DNA of 64,000 nt from Marinobacter persicus (GTDB taxonomy: Bacteria; Pseudomonadota; Gammaproteobacteria; Pseudomonadales; Oleiphilaceae), in the NCBI RefSeq assembly GCF_900114155.1, contig NZ_FOSC01000002.1, positions 307,501-371,500 on the forward strand, given 5' to 3'. The notes beneath the pieces are model-generated. The model worked only from the letters and a program-made list of their open reading frames with translations. It ran no database searches and was not told the DNA's origin. Made by a program: the position numbers and the translations under genes. Of this stretch, positions 45,785-55,290 are shown one piece after another (the first letter of the stretch is position 1; the number at the start of each line of letters is the position of its first letter).

Positions 45785-47485
45785 TCAGCCGTCGAGAATG
45801 CCGGCTTTTTTCAGGCGATACGCCAGAGCCGGTCGAGTCAGGCCCAGTAAGCGGGCAGCCTTGGAGACATTCTGATTGGCCTCCTCCATCGCCTTTTGCA
45901 TTAAAATGCCTTCGACCTGGTCGAGGCTGATCTGTTGGGCGAATATCTGTTCCGGCCAGTCAGTTTGCTCAGTGCCACTGTCGCCGGTTGTGATATTGCC
46001 CTCTTCATCCACGCGCACGATACCGGCCGGATTCACCTCGGGTGGGGTGACGAACAGGGCTTCCTGGCTGATGGTTTCGTTGTTGTCTGTCAGGATTACA
46101 CCCCGCTCGATGACATTCTCCAGCTCGCGAATGTTGCCCGGCCAGTGATACGCCAGGCAGAGTTCCAGGGCCTTGTCCGACAAGCCGAGCGTTCTTTTGT
46201 TGTACTGGGCGTGGAACTTCTCCAGAAAGTGCTCTACCAGTAACGGCAGGTCTTCCAGCCGTTCTCTGAGCGGGGGAATCTTTACCGGGAAGACATTTAA
46301 CCGGTAGAACAGATCTGCCCGGAAGCGTCCTTCTTCCACGGCTTGCTCCAGGCTTTCGTTGGTGGCGGCAATCACCCGCACATTCACCTTGCGGGTTTTG
46401 TTGTCGCCGACCCGCTCCAGTTCACCTTCCTGCAAGACCCGTAACAGCGTGGCCTGGGCGCGAGGGGTTAACTCAACAACCTCGTCCAGAAAAATAGTGC
46501 CGCCATTGGCTCGCTCGAAACGGCCCTCCCGGGACTGGTTGGCACCGGTGTAGGCGCCTTTTTCAACGCCGAACAGCTCTGCTTCGATCAAATCCGGCGG
46601 AATGGCCGCACAGTTCACGGCCACGAACGGGTCCTCCGAGCGTTCGCTGCGCTGATGAACGCTGCGGGCAATCACTTCCTTGCCGACACCGGTTTCCCCC
46701 AGCAGGAGAACGGACACTTTGCCCTGGGCGGCCTTGTCGATCATTCGGCAAACCCGGTTGTACGACGGGGACTGTCCGATGCCGTAATACTGGCCCTGTT
46801 GCTTGTGCAGGCTGCTACGCAATGATGTCAGCTGTTCCTGCAGATCGTAGAGCTCTTCAATGAGTGGGTCGTCTTTGAAATAGCGGGAGAAGGCCTCGGC
46901 GTTTTCCCACTCCTCCGCCGGCCGGCCTTCGATAATGCACTTTTCATCACCGCAGCCACGACAACTGATTTCCTGGAAAATGATCTCCCGTCCCATGAAG
47001 GAGGAGCTGTAAGCGCAGGCATAGCCCAGTAAAACCCAGCAGGCCGGTTCATCCATCTGTCCCAGCTCGGTTTTGCAGATTTCCACCTCCCAGGAATTTT
47101 CCCATTCCAGAATACCGTGCAGGGCACCGGTTTCCCGGTCCAGGTCCAACTCGTGAGGTATAACTTTGACCATGCCCTTGAGTGCATGCAGCTGAGGGCC
47201 GGCCAGGAAAGTATCTATGTCGTCGGAGTCTGGCCGGAGTTTCCGTGCCAGCTCAGCGTCTTTAACGCCAGAGGTGTAACCCAGACGCAGGAAGAAGCCT
47301 TTGGCTCTTTCCACGCCCATGCTGTTGACGATCTCGCGACGAAAGGCCGCCAGAGACGCAAGGCTCATCAACAGAACCCGCTGCTCACCGAACCAGATCT
47401 TCCCTTCGTTGCTGTGAAACTGAATCTGATCCGTCAGATCCTTGAAATCTGTGTATTGGAGATTTGGCTTGTAGGTTTCAGCCAT
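45785..47485 (-). CDS. dmpR: Phenol-responsive sigma-54 activator (DmpR/MopR type)
   Basis: A 566-residue NtrC-family activator. The XylR-N/V4R sensor domain (1-205) has residues equivalent to the MopR phenol pocket (His100, Trp128) and zinc site (Cys149, Glu172, Cys175, Cys183), each offset by six from MopR. A linker (206-233) leads to the AAA+ domain: Walker A LLGETGVGKE (261-270), the sigma-54 contact loop GAYTGA (310-315) and Walker B GGTIFLDEV. The C-terminal Fis-type helix-turn-helix contains NVSKAARLLGLTRPALAYRL. It binds phenols directly and switches on dmpKLMNOP. It is divergent from the operon. Confidence 0.94.
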   Translation of the reverse strand: MAETYKPNLQYTDFKDLTDQIQFHSNEGKIWFGEQRVLLMSLASLAAFRREIVNSMGVERAKGFFLRLGYTSGVKDAELARKLRPDSDDIDTFLAGPQLHALKGMVKVIPHELDLDRETGALHGILEWENSWEVEICKTELGQMDEPACWVLLGYACAYSSSFMGREIIFQEISCRGCGDEKCIIEGRPAEEWENAEAFSRYFKDDPLIEELYDLQEQLTSLRSSLHKQQGQYYGIGQSPSYNRVCRMIDKAAQGKVSVLLLGETGVGKEVIARSVHQRSERSEDPFVAVNCAAIPPDLIEAELFGVEKGAYTGANQSREGRFERANGGTIFLDEVVELTPRAQATLLRVLQEGELERVGDNKTRKVNVRVIAATNESLEQAVEEGRFRADLFYRLNVFPVKIPPLRERLEDLPLLVEHFLEKFHAQYNKRTLGLSDKALELCLAYHWPGNIRELENVIERGVILTDNNETISQEALFVTPPEVNPAGIVRVDEEGNITTGDSGTEQTDWPEQIFAQQISLDQVEGILMQKAMEEANQNVSKAARLLGLTRPALAYRLKKAGILDG

Positions 47486-47622
47486 GACAGTCCCCCATTG
47501 TTGTTGTCAGTCGGGGAAGGCGTTCGCCGCCTTTATTTTGAACCCGCTATCTAGCCCATGATCGACGCCAAAAATCAATCCAAGGGTCAGGAGTTCAACC
47601 AAATCCTGCGGGCCAGGATACG

Positions 47623-47669
47623 TGTGACCAAATAGTCAGATCCGGGTTCCATTTCATTATTTGATCAAA
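47623..47669 (+). promoter_or_regulatory. DmpR upstream activator sites before dmpK
   Basis: Two imperfect palindromes, TGTGACCAAATAGTCAG (47623-47639) and ATTTGATCAAAT (47659-47670), have centres about 33 bases apart, near three helical turns. They lie about 127 and 160 bases upstream of the -24 box. This spacing and the TTGATCAA core agree with known XylR/DmpR enhancer sites. Confidence 0.7.
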
Positions 47670-47790
47670 TTTGCATAGGTATTTTTGCGAACAAAAAGTG
47701 ACCTGATAGGCCGGATTAGAACGCCTAGTCTAAAGATAATCCCTTCTAAAACAGCCGGCTAAATGAAGTTCAGTCCGGTTTTCCCGTTGC

Positions 47791-47806
47791 TGGCACAGCC
47801 GTTGCT
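47791..47806 (+). promoter_or_regulatory. Sigma-54 (-24/-12) promoter of the phenol operon
   Basis: TGGCACAGCCGTTGCT matches the sigma-54 consensus TGGCACRN4TTGCW at every position. The transcript should start near 47817, about 30 bases before dmpK. With the activator sites upstream it explains the 362-base gap 47486-47847. Confidence 0.93.
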
Positions 47807-47847
47807 CACCCTCCCTACAGCCAAATACAAATACAACGGGGCTAACC

Positions 47848-48108
47848 ATGACTACCGAGATTCAACACAAATCGTTTGACGAGCTGACCCGTTACATCCG
47901 GGTGCGCAGTGAACCGGACGACCGCTTTGTCGAGTTCGACTTTGCGATCGGTTACCCGGAGCTGTTCGTGGAGCTCGTGCTTCCCCGCGATGCATTCAAG
48001 ATTTTCTGCGAGCACAACAAGGTCGTTCACATGGACGCAGAGATGATCCGCGAAATTGACGAGGACATGGTCAAGTGGCGGTTCGGTGAGCGCGGCGAGC
48101 GCTACTAA
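47848..48108 (+). CDS. dmpK: Phenol hydroxylase assembly protein DmpK
   Basis: A small (86-residue) protein of the DmpK/PoxA family, which helps assemble the active multicomponent phenol hydroxylase, probably in iron insertion, without being part of the final enzyme. The stretches RYIRVRSEPDDRFVEFDFAI, PELFVELVLPRDAFKIFCEH and EDMVKWRFGE identify it. It is the first gene after the sigma-54 promoter, as in Pseudomonas CF600. Confidence 0.93.
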   Translation: MTTEIQHKSFDELTRYIRVRSEPDDRFVEFDFAIGYPELFVELVLPRDAFKIFCEHNKVVHMDAEMIREIDEDMVKWRFGERGERY

Positions 48109-48155
48109 GCAATCCATCAACTCCAGTTTCACAACAACAAAACGGAAAGGTTGAT

Positions 48156-49157
48156 ATGAGCATCGAAATCAAAACCGACTCGGTGGAGCCCATCCGCCAA
48201 ACCTACAGCCACATCGCCCGGCGATTTGGCGAAAAGCCGGCAAGTCGCTACCAGGAAGCCAGTTACGACCTGGAAGCGAAGGTGAACTTCCACTATCGCC
48301 CGCAGTGGGATTCCCGCTACGAGCTCAACGACGAGCGTCGTACTGCCATCCGCATGGAAGACTGGTACGCGGTGTCTGACCCTCGCCAGTTCTACTACGG
48401 CGCCTATGTAGGCAACCGCGCGAAGATGCAGGAATCGGCGGAAACCAGCTACAGCTTCTGCGACAAGCGCAACCTGCTGGGCCGTCTGCCGGAAGAAACT
48501 CAAAAACAGATCCTGCGCCTGATGGTGCCGCTGCGTCATGTCGAGCTTGGCGCCAACATGAACAACAGCAAGATTGCCGGTGACGCGACCGCGACCACCG
48601 TTTCGCAAATGCACATCTACCAGGCCATGGACCGTTTGGGTATTGGCCAGTACCTCTCACGGGTTGCCCTGATGATGGATGGCACCACTGGTAAGGCTCT
48701 GGATGAGTCCAAAGGTTACTGGATGGACGATGAGCTGTGGCAGCCCATGCGCAAACTGGTTGAAGACTCCCTGGTGGTGGACGACTGGTTCGAGCTGACC
48801 CTGCTGCAAAACGTGCTACTGGACGGAATGATGTTCCCGCTGGTGTATCACCGGATGGATGCCTGGTTTGCCGAGCAGGGCGCCGAAGACATCTCCATGC
48901 TGACCGAATTCATGCGTGACTGGCAGAAAGAGTCGCTGCGATGGATCAACGCCATGATGAAAGCCGTGGCAGGTGAAAGCGAAGCCAACCGTGAACTGCT
49001 GCAGCAGTGGATTGACCACTGGGAGCCCCGTGCCTACGACGCCCTGAAGCCCATCGCCGAGGCCTCCACCGGCCTGGATGCGCTGGATGAAGTCCGGGCC
49101 GAACTTAACACCCGCCTGAAGAAATTTGGTTTGCAAAGCACAGGAGTGTCCGCATGA
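48156..49157 (+). CDS. dmpL: Phenol hydroxylase beta (small oxygenase) subunit
   Basis: A 333-residue structural subunit of the (alpha-beta-gamma)2 hydroxylase. It has the ferritin-like fold of the catalytic subunit without the iron ligands. Recognisable stretches are DLEAKVNFHYRPQWDSRYEL, WYAVSDPRQFYYGAYVGNRA and LMVPLRHVELGANMNNSKI. GGAAAGG lies before ATG 48156, and the stop overlaps dmpM by four bases (ATGA). Confidence 0.94.
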   Translation: MSIEIKTDSVEPIRQTYSHIARRFGEKPASRYQEASYDLEAKVNFHYRPQWDSRYELNDERRTAIRMEDWYAVSDPRQFYYGAYVGNRAKMQESAETSYSFCDKRNLLGRLPEETQKQILRLMVPLRHVELGANMNNSKIAGDATATTVSQMHIYQAMDRLGIGQYLSRVALMMDGTTGKALDESKGYWMDDELWQPMRKLVEDSLVVDDWFELTLLQNVLLDGMMFPLVYHRMDAWFAEQGAEDISMLTEFMRDWQKESLRWINAMMKAVAGESEANRELLQQWIDHWEPRAYDALKPIAEASTGLDALDEVRAELNTRLKKFGLQSTGVSA

Positions 49158-49426
49158 GTGAGCAACTCGTTTTTATCGTGTTCCAGGACAACGACAACGC
49201 CCGTTACCTGGCCGACGCCATCATGGCGGACAACCCCCACGCGGAGATGCAGCACCAGCCGGCGATGATCCGCATTCAGGCGGACAAGCGCCTGGTGATC
49301 AACCGCGAAACCATGGAGGAAGAGCTGGGGCGTGACTGGGATGTGCAGGAAATGCTTATCGATGTAATCAGCATCGGCGGCAACGTCGATGAAGACGACG
49401 ACCACTTCATTCTTGAGTGGAACTGA
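49154..49426 (+). CDS. dmpM: Phenol hydroxylase coupling/effector protein
   Basis: The 90-residue cofactor-free effector protein that binds the hydroxylase and couples oxygen activation to substrate oxidation (MmoB/DmpM family). It has VFIVFQDNDNARYLADAIMA, NPHAEMQHQPAMIRIQADKR and LVINRETMEEELGRDWDVQE. The length equals the 90 residues of the well-studied DmpM. It is coupled to dmpL by a four-base overlap, and dmpN follows after 14 bases. Confidence 0.95.
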   Translation: MSEQLVFIVFQDNDNARYLADAIMADNPHAEMQHQPAMIRIQADKRLVINRETMEEELGRDWDVQEMLIDVISIGGNVDEDDDHFILEWN

Positions 49427-49440
49427 TCGGGAGACGAATC

Positions 49441-51006
49441 ATGGCTGTTAAGAACAAGAAACTGAATCTCAAAGACAAATACCAGTACCTGACCCGTGAC
49501 ATGGCCTGGGAGCCGACGTACCAGAAAAAAGAAGACATCTACCCGGACGAATCGTTCGAAGGCATCAAGATTGTCGACTGGTCCCAATGGGAAGATCCGT
49601 TCCGCCTGACCATGGATGCCTACTGGAAATACCAAGCGGAGAAAGAGAAAAAGCTGTACGCCATTTTCGATGCTTTCGCGCAGAACAATGGCCACCAGAA
49701 CATCACCGATGCCCGTTATGTAAACGCGCTGAAACTGTTCCTGACCGGTGTGTCACCGCTGGAGCATGCGGCGTTCCAGGGCTATTCCAAGGTTGGCCGC
49801 CAGTTCAGTGGTGCCGGTGCGAGGGTTGCTTGTCAGATGCAGGCGATTGACGAGCTGCGTCACTCACAGACTCAGCAGCACGCCATGAGCCACTACAATA
49901 AGCACTTCAACGGTCTGCACGATGCCGCCCACATGCACGACCGGGTGTGGTTCCTGTCCGTACCCAAGTCGTTCTTCGACGATGCCCGCACCGCAGGCCC
50001 GTTCGAATTCCTGACCGCGATTTCGTTCTCGTTCGAGTATGTGCTGACTAACCTCTTGTTCGTTCCGTTCATGTCTGGCGCGGCCTACAACAACGACATG
50101 GCCACTGTAACCTTCGGCTTCTCCGCCCAGTCAGACGAAGCCCGTCACATGACCCTGGGGCTTGAGGTGATCAAGTTCATCCTGGAGCAGCACGAAGACA
50201 ACGTGCCCATCGTTCAGCGCTGGATCGACAAGTGGTTCTGGCGGGGTTTCCGCCTGCTGAGCCTGGTCAGCATGATGATGGACTACATGCTGCCGAAGAA
50301 GGTGATGAGCTGGGCAGAGGCCTGGGAAGTCTACTACGAGCAGAACGGCGGTGCGCTGTTCAAGGATTTGGAGCGCTACGGCATTCGCCCGCCGAAGTAC
50401 GAAGACGTGGCCAACGAAGCCAAGCATCACCTGAGCCATCAGCTGTGGACCACCTTCTACCAGTACAGCCAGGCCACCAACTTCCACACCTGGATTCCGA
50501 CCGAGGAAGAGATGGACTGGATGTCCGAGAAGTACCCGGACACTTTCGACAAGTACTACCGCCCGCGTTACGAGTTCCTGGCCAAGGAGCACGCGGAAGG
50601 CCGCCGCTACTACAACAACACCCTGCCGCAGCTGTGTCAGGTGTGTCAGGTGCCGACCCTGTTCACCGAAAAGGGCGATGCCACCAAGCTGAGCCACCGC
50701 CAGATCGAGCATGAAGGCGAACGCTACCACTTCTGCTCTGAAGCCTGCTGCGACATCTTCAAAGACGAGCCCGAGAAGTACGTGCAGGCTTGGTTGCCGG
50801 TACACCAGATCTACCAGGGCAACTGCGAAGGAGGCGATGTCGAGACGGTGGTTCAGAACTACTACCACATCAATATCGGCGAGGACAATTTCGAATACGT
50901 CGGCTCGCCGGACCACAAACGCTGGCAGTTCATCAAGGGCATGGCGCCGCAACAAAAAGGCGACGACCAGGCCGAGAAAACTGTTCAGAAACCCAACGCA
51001 GCCTGA
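49441..51006 (+). CDS. dmpN: Phenol hydroxylase alpha subunit (diiron oxygenase)
   Basis: The 521-residue catalytic subunit that hydroxylates phenol (and usually methylphenols) to catechol. All six diiron ligands are visible: Glu108, Glu138 and His141 (AIDELRHSQTQQH), Glu199, Glu233 and His236 (SDEARHM), with spacing as in toluene/o-xylene monooxygenase. A C-terminal YHS-like region has CQVCQVP and HFCSEACCDIF, probably a metal-binding element. ATG 49441 matches the family start; the frame is open from 49417. Confidence 0.96.
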   Translation: MAVKNKKLNLKDKYQYLTRDMAWEPTYQKKEDIYPDESFEGIKIVDWSQWEDPFRLTMDAYWKYQAEKEKKLYAIFDAFAQNNGHQNITDARYVNALKLFLTGVSPLEHAAFQGYSKVGRQFSGAGARVACQMQAIDELRHSQTQQHAMSHYNKHFNGLHDAAHMHDRVWFLSVPKSFFDDARTAGPFEFLTAISFSFEYVLTNLLFVPFMSGAAYNNDMATVTFGFSAQSDEARHMTLGLEVIKFILEQHEDNVPIVQRWIDKWFWRGFRLLSLVSMMMDYMLPKKVMSWAEAWEVYYEQNGGALFKDLERYGIRPPKYEDVANEAKHHLSHQLWTTFYQYSQATNFHTWIPTEEEMDWMSEKYPDTFDKYYRPRYEFLAKEHAEGRRYYNNTLPQLCQVCQVPTLFTEKGDATKLSHRQIEHEGERYHFCSEACCDIFKDEPEKYVQAWLPVHQIYQGNCEGGDVETVVQNYYHINIGEDNFEYVGSPDHKRWQFIKGMAPQQKGDDQAEKTVQKPNAA

Positions 51007-51014
51007 AGCGGGAC

Positions 51015-51040
51015 GGCCCGGTGCTCAAGCGTGCCGGGCC
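51015..51040 (+). other. Intercistronic hairpin between dmpN and dmpO
   Basis: A 7-bp stem GGCCCGG/CCGGGCC encloses a 12-base loop, with no T tract, in the 65-base gap after dmpN. It may protect or help process the long polycistronic message. Confidence 0.6.
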
Positions 51041-51071
51041 TGTCACCCACAAAAACAACAAGGTGATGATC

Positions 51072-51431
51072 ATGAGTGTAAACGCCCTGTACGACTACAA
51101 ATTCGAACCGCGCGACAAGGTAGAAAACTTCAATGGCATGCAGCTGGTGTATGTCCAGTGGGCCGGCCATCTGATGTTCTGCGCGCCCTTTGCCCTGCTG
51201 GTCAAGCCGGACATGAGTTTCCGCGCCCTGATCGATGATGTGCTGAAACCCGCAGTTGCGGCGCACCCCCAATCGGTCAAAGCCGACTTTTTGGAAGCGC
51301 AGTGGGAGCTGAACGGCGAGTCGTTCACGCCGAACGCCGACGCTTCCCTGGTGGATAACGGCATTGATCACAAAAGCATGCTGGTTGTGACCACACCCGG
51401 CCTGGACGGCATGTTTAACACTGGATACTGA
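51072..51431 (+). CDS. dmpO: Phenol hydroxylase gamma subunit
   Basis: A 119-residue small subunit of the hydroxylase hexamer. It begins MSVNALYDYKFEPRDKVENF and continues GMQLVYVQWAGHLMFCAPFA, typical of DmpO/PoxE. ATG 51072 has AGGTG six bases upstream; the frame is open from 50790 inside dmpN, which is not coding. It lies nine bases before dmpP. Confidence 0.94.
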   Translation: MSVNALYDYKFEPRDKVENFNGMQLVYVQWAGHLMFCAPFALLVKPDMSFRALIDDVLKPAVAAHPQSVKADFLEAQWELNGESFTPNADASLVDNGIDHKSMLVVTTPGLDGMFNTGY

Positions 51432-51439
51432 GGTGCGCC

Positions 51440-52501
51440 ATGACTCATTCCGTGACCATTGAACCGATTGGTGAACAGATTGATGTGGAGGAAGACCAAA
51501 CCATCCTCCAGGCGGCTCTGCGCCAGGGTGTCTGGCTGCCATTTGCCTGCGGCCACGGTACCTGCGGAACCTGCAAGGTACAGGTGGTGGATGGTGATGT
51601 GGACGTCGGCGATGCCTCGCCGTTTGCGCTGATGGATGTAGAACGTGATGAAGGCAAGGTGCTGGCCTGCTGCGCCACCGTGGAAAGCGACGTCACCATC
51701 GAAGCGGATATCGATGTCGACCCGGATTTCGAAGGCTATCCGGTGGAGGATTACACCGCGACGGTTACCGAGATCACGGATTTGTCGCCGACCATCAAAG
51801 GGTTGCACCTGAAGCTGGACCGACCCATGACCTTCCAGGCCGGCCAGTACATCAACCTGGAGCTACCGGGTGTGGATGGCCCGCGCGCCTTCTCGCTGGC
51901 CAACCCGCCGAGCCAGGCAGACGAAGTGGAACTGCATGTGCGCCTGGTCCCGGGCGGTGCGGCCACCACCTACATTCACGAACAGCTCCAACCTGGCGAT
52001 GAACTGAACCTCTCCGGACCCTACGGGCAGTTCTTCGTTCGCGATTCCCAGCCGGGCGATCTGATCTTTATCGCCGGTGGCTCGGGGCTTTCCAGCCCAC
52101 AGTCGATGATTCTGGATTTGCTGGAGCGCAACGATGGTCGCCAGATCACCCTGTTCCAGGGGGCCCGCAATGTGCCGGAGCTCTACAACCGCGACCTGTT
52201 CGAAACACTCGCCCGGGATCACGACAACTTCACCTACATTCCGGCGCTCAACGACGCCGACAACGATCCCGACTGGAAAGGCTTCAAGGGCTTTGTCCAC
52301 GAGGCGGCCAAGGAGCATTACGAAAGCCGGTTCGCTGGCAACAAGGCCTATTTGTGCGGTCCACCGCCAATGATTGACGCGGCCATCACGGCATTGATGC
52401 AGGGGCGCTTGTTCGAGCGTGACATCTTTATGGAGAAATTTCTGACAGCGGCGGACGGTGCGGAAGACGCCCAGCGTTCGGCCCTGTTCAAGAAGATCTG
52501 A
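51440..52501 (+). CDS. dmpP: Phenol hydroxylase reductase (FAD, 2Fe-2S)
   Basis: The 353-residue reductase that moves electrons from NADH to the diiron centre. The N-terminal plant-type 2Fe-2S domain has CGHGTCGTCKVQVVDGDVDV and the last ligand in LACCATVESD. The FAD domain has DGPRAFSLANPPS (the RxFS site) and the NAD domain has IAGGSGLSSPQSMILDLLER and AYLCGPPPMIDAAITALM. Its length equals that of DmpP of Pseudomonas CF600. dmpQ follows after 13 bases. Confidence 0.95.
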   Translation: MTHSVTIEPIGEQIDVEEDQTILQAALRQGVWLPFACGHGTCGTCKVQVVDGDVDVGDASPFALMDVERDEGKVLACCATVESDVTIEADIDVDPDFEGYPVEDYTATVTEITDLSPTIKGLHLKLDRPMTFQAGQYINLELPGVDGPRAFSLANPPSQADEVELHVRLVPGGAATTYIHEQLQPGDELNLSGPYGQFFVRDSQPGDLIFIAGGSGLSSPQSMILDLLERNDGRQITLFQGARNVPELYNRDLFETLARDHDNFTYIPALNDADNDPDWKGFKGFVHEAAKEHYESRFAGNKAYLCGPPPMIDAAITALMQGRLFERDIFMEKFLTAADGAEDAQRSALFKKI

Positions 52502-52514
52502 CCGGAGGTGCGCC

Positions 52515-52862
52515 ATGCCGGCATACCAGGTGTTCAACCGAACCACGGGTGATTCCTTTACCTGTAACGGTGACCAGAGCGTGCTCAAGGCGATGGAGTT
52601 GGTGGGCAAAAAATGTGTTCCGGTGGGATGCCGCGGCGGAGGCTGCGGGTTCTGCAAGATCCGGGTAGTGGAGGGCGATTTCGAGTGCGGAAAGATGAGC
52701 AAGGCTCATGTACCGCCCGAGGCCCTGGCGCAGGGGGAAGTACTGGCCTGCCGTATCTATCCGCAAGCGGATTTAACGATCGAATGCGTGCCACAACCCG
52801 TGGACGCAATCGTGGAACAAGCAACACGAGCAAAGCAAACAACAACAAGACCGATGAGGTAA
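52515..52862 (+). CDS. dmpQ: Chloroplast-type ferredoxin (XylT/DmpQ)
   Basis: A 115-residue 2Fe-2S ferredoxin that re-reduces and so reactivates the ferrous catechol 2,3-dioxygenase. Cysteine ligands lie in [20 protein letters not shown] and [18 protein letters not shown] 52515 is chosen because it starts the domain ([20 protein letters not shown]) and has GGAGGTG upstream. It is placed just before its client gene dmpB, as in other meta-cleavage operons. Confidence 0.93.
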   Translation: MPAYQVFNRTTGDSFTCNGDQSVLKAMELVGKKCVPVGCRGGGCGFCKIRVVEGDFECGKMSKAHVPPEALAQGEVLACRIYPQADLTIECVPQPVDAIVEQATRAKQTTTRPMR

Positions 52863-52867
52863 CTGTC

Positions 52868-53791
52868 ATGAAAAAAGGTGTTATGCGTCCCGGCCACGTC
52901 CAGATTCGCGTTCTGGACATGAAAGAAGCGGTAGAACATTACACGGATCTGGTGGGTTTGATTGAAACCGATCGTGACGACCAGGGCCGTGTGTATCTCA
53001 AAGCCTGGACCGAGGTGGACAAGTTCTCCGTGGTTCTGCGTGAAACCGACCAGCCCGGCTGCGACTTCATGGGCTTCAAGGTGCTGGATGAAGACACGCT
53101 GGTCAGCCTGACCCAGGGCCTGAAAGATTTCGGCCTGGAGGTTGAAGAGATTCCGGCTGAAGAACTCAAAGGCTGCGGCCGCCGCGTGCGCTTTACCGTG
53201 GCTTCTGGCCACGCCTTCGAACTGTATGCCGACAAGGAATACACCGGCAAGTGGGGTGTGACCGAAGTTAACCCTGAAGCCTGGCCCCGTGGCCTGAGCG
53301 GCATGAAGGCCACTCGTTTCGACCACGCCCTCTTCTACGGACCGAATCTGCCGGAAGTGCTGGATGTGTTCACCAACGTATTGGGCTTCCATCTGGCCGA
53401 ACAGGTGATGGACCCGGACGGCAACCGCATTGCCCAGTTCCTGACCGCATCAATGAAGGAGCACGACATTGCCTTCATCCACAGTGATGAGCCCGGCCAG
53501 CTCCATCACACGTCTTATTACCTGGAAACCTGGGACGACGTGCTGCGCGCCGCCGACCTGATATCCATGACCGACACCTCCATCGATATCGGCCCCACGC
53601 GCCATGGCCTGACCCACGGCAAAACCATCTATTTCTTCGACCCGTCAGGAAACCGTTGCGAGGTGTTCTGCGGTGGTGACTACACCTACCCGGATCACAA
53701 GCCCGTTACCTGGACAGCCGACGAGCTCGGCAAGGCCATCTTCTACCACGATCGTGTGTTGAATGAGCGGTTCCTGACGGTATTGACCTGA
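52868..53791 (+). CDS. dmpB: Catechol 2,3-dioxygenase
   Basis: The extradiol ring-cleaving enzyme that converts catechol to 2-hydroxymuconic semialdehyde. The 307 residues include the iron ligands His153, His214 and Glu265, at exactly the positions of XylE. Surrounding sequence is typical: [34 protein letters not shown] and [18 protein letters not shown] 52868 follows the dmpQ stop by five bases; the frame is open upstream through dmpQ, which is not real coding in this frame. Confidence 0.97.
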   Translation: MKKGVMRPGHVQIRVLDMKEAVEHYTDLVGLIETDRDDQGRVYLKAWTEVDKFSVVLRETDQPGCDFMGFKVLDEDTLVSLTQGLKDFGLEVEEIPAEELKGCGRRVRFTVASGHAFELYADKEYTGKWGVTEVNPEAWPRGLSGMKATRFDHALFYGPNLPEVLDVFTNVLGFHLAEQVMDPDGNRIAQFLTASMKEHDIAFIHSDEPGQLHHTSYYLETWDDVLRAADLISMTDTSIDIGPTRHGLTHGKTIYFFDPSGNRCEVFCGGDYTYPDHKPVTWTADELGKAIFYHDRVLNERFLTVLT

Positions 53792-53822
53792 TCCCAAACC
53801 GATTGAACAGGATGAAGCAGCA

Positions 53823-55283
53823 ATGAAAGAGATCAAGCATTACATCAACGGTGAGTATGTCGGTTCTGCCAGCGGTAAGCAGTTCGACAATGTGAACCCG
53901 GTGAACGGCCAGACCTTCGCCCGGGTTCACGAAGCCGGCAGGGAAGAGGTGGACGCGGCGGTGAAAGCCGCCCGCGCTGCCCTGAACGGTCCCTGGGGGA
54001 AGATGACGCTGGATGAGCGCACCCGGATTCTGCACAAAGTTGCTGATGGCATTAACGAGCGCTTTGACGAATTCCTGGAAGCGGAATGTCTGGATACCGG
54101 CAAGCCGAAAAAAATGGCGAGCCATATCGACATTCCCCGGGGCGCGGCCAACTTCAAGGTATTCGCCGACATGATCAAGAACGTGCCCACCGAATCCTTT
54201 GAAATGGCAACGCCTGACGGCTCCGGTGCGCTGAACTACGCGGTGCGTCGCCCGAAAGGCGTGATTGGTGTGATCAGCCCCTGGAATCTGCCATTGCTGC
54301 TGATGACCTGGAAAGTCGGCCCGGCACTGGCGTGTGGCAACACCGTGGTGGTTAAACCCTCGGAAGAGACGCCCACCACCACCGCCTTGCTGGGCGAAGT
54401 AATGAAAGACGCCGGCGTGCCGGATGGTGTGTACAACGTGGTGCACGGCTTCGGCGGTGATTCCGCCGGCCAGTTTCTGACCGAACATCAGGACGTGGAC
54501 GGTTTCACCTTCACCGGCGAAACCACCACCGGTGAAACCATCATGAAATCTGCCGCTAAGGGCATCCGGGATATTTCCCTGGAGCTGGGTGGCAAAAACG
54601 CCGGCCTGGTGTTCGCCGACTGCGACATGGACAAGGCCATTGAAGGCACCATGCGCTCGGCATTCGTGAACTGTGGCCAGGTGTGCCTGGGCACCGAACG
54701 GGTGTACGTGGAGCGCTCCATCTTTGATGAGTTTGTCTCCCGCCTGAAAGCAGAGGCCGAAAAGCTGCGCATTGGTCCGCCCGATGACGACGCTGCCAAC
54801 TTCGGCCCGCTGGTCAGCCTCAAGCACCGGGAGAAGGTGTTGTCCTACTACCAGAAAGCGGTGGAAGACGGCGCGACCGTGGTCACCGGTGGTGGTGTGC
54901 CGGACATGCCGGAGCAATACGCCGGCGGCGCCTGGGTACAACCAACCATCTGGACCGGGTTGTCCGAGGATTCGCCGGTGGTCACCGACGAGATCTTCGG
55001 CCCGTGCTGTCACATTCAGCCCTTCGATTCCGAAGAGGAAGCCATCGAGCTGGCCAACCGTCTGCCCTATGGCCTGGCGTCCGCCATCTGGACCGAGAAC
55101 GTCAGCCGCGCACACCGTGTGGCAGGGCAGGTCGAAGCCGGCATTATCTGGGTGAACAGCTGGTTCCTGCGGGATCTGCGCACGCCCTTTGGTGGCAGCA
55201 AGCAATCCGGTATCGGCCGTGAAGGTGGTGTGCACTCCCTGGAGTTCTACACCGAGATGAAAAACGTCTGCATCAAGCTGTGA
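53823..55283 (+). CDS. dmpC: 2-Hydroxymuconic semialdehyde dehydrogenase
   Basis: A 486-residue NAD-dependent aldehyde dehydrogenase that oxidises the ring-cleavage product to 4-oxalocrotonate (the oxidative branch, used mainly for catechol and 4-methylcatechol). It has VISPWNLPLLLMTWKVGPAL, the NAD-site turn FTFTGETTTGETIM, the catalytic Glu in SLELGGKNAGLVFAD and the catalytic Cys in AFVNCGQVCLGTERV. It sits between dmpB and dmpD in the classic order. Confidence 0.95.
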   Translation: MKEIKHYINGEYVGSASGKQFDNVNPVNGQTFARVHEAGREEVDAAVKAARAALNGPWGKMTLDERTRILHKVADGINERFDEFLEAECLDTGKPKKMASHIDIPRGAANFKVFADMIKNVPTESFEMATPDGSGALNYAVRRPKGVIGVISPWNLPLLLMTWKVGPALACGNTVVVKPSEETPTTTALLGEVMKDAGVPDGVYNVVHGFGGDSAGQFLTEHQDVDGFTFTGETTTGETIMKSAAKGIRDISLELGGKNAGLVFADCDMDKAIEGTMRSAFVNCGQVCLGTERVYVERSIFDEFVSRLKAEAEKLRIGPPDDDAANFGPLVSLKHREKVLSYYQKAVEDGATVVTGGGVPDMPEQYAGGAWVQPTIWTGLSEDSPVVTDEIFGPCCHIQPFDSEEEAIELANRLPYGLASAIWTENVSRAHRVAGQVEAGIIWVNSWFLRDLRTPFGGSKQSGIGREGGVHSLEFYTEMKNVCIKL

Positions 55284-55290
55284 GGTCATC

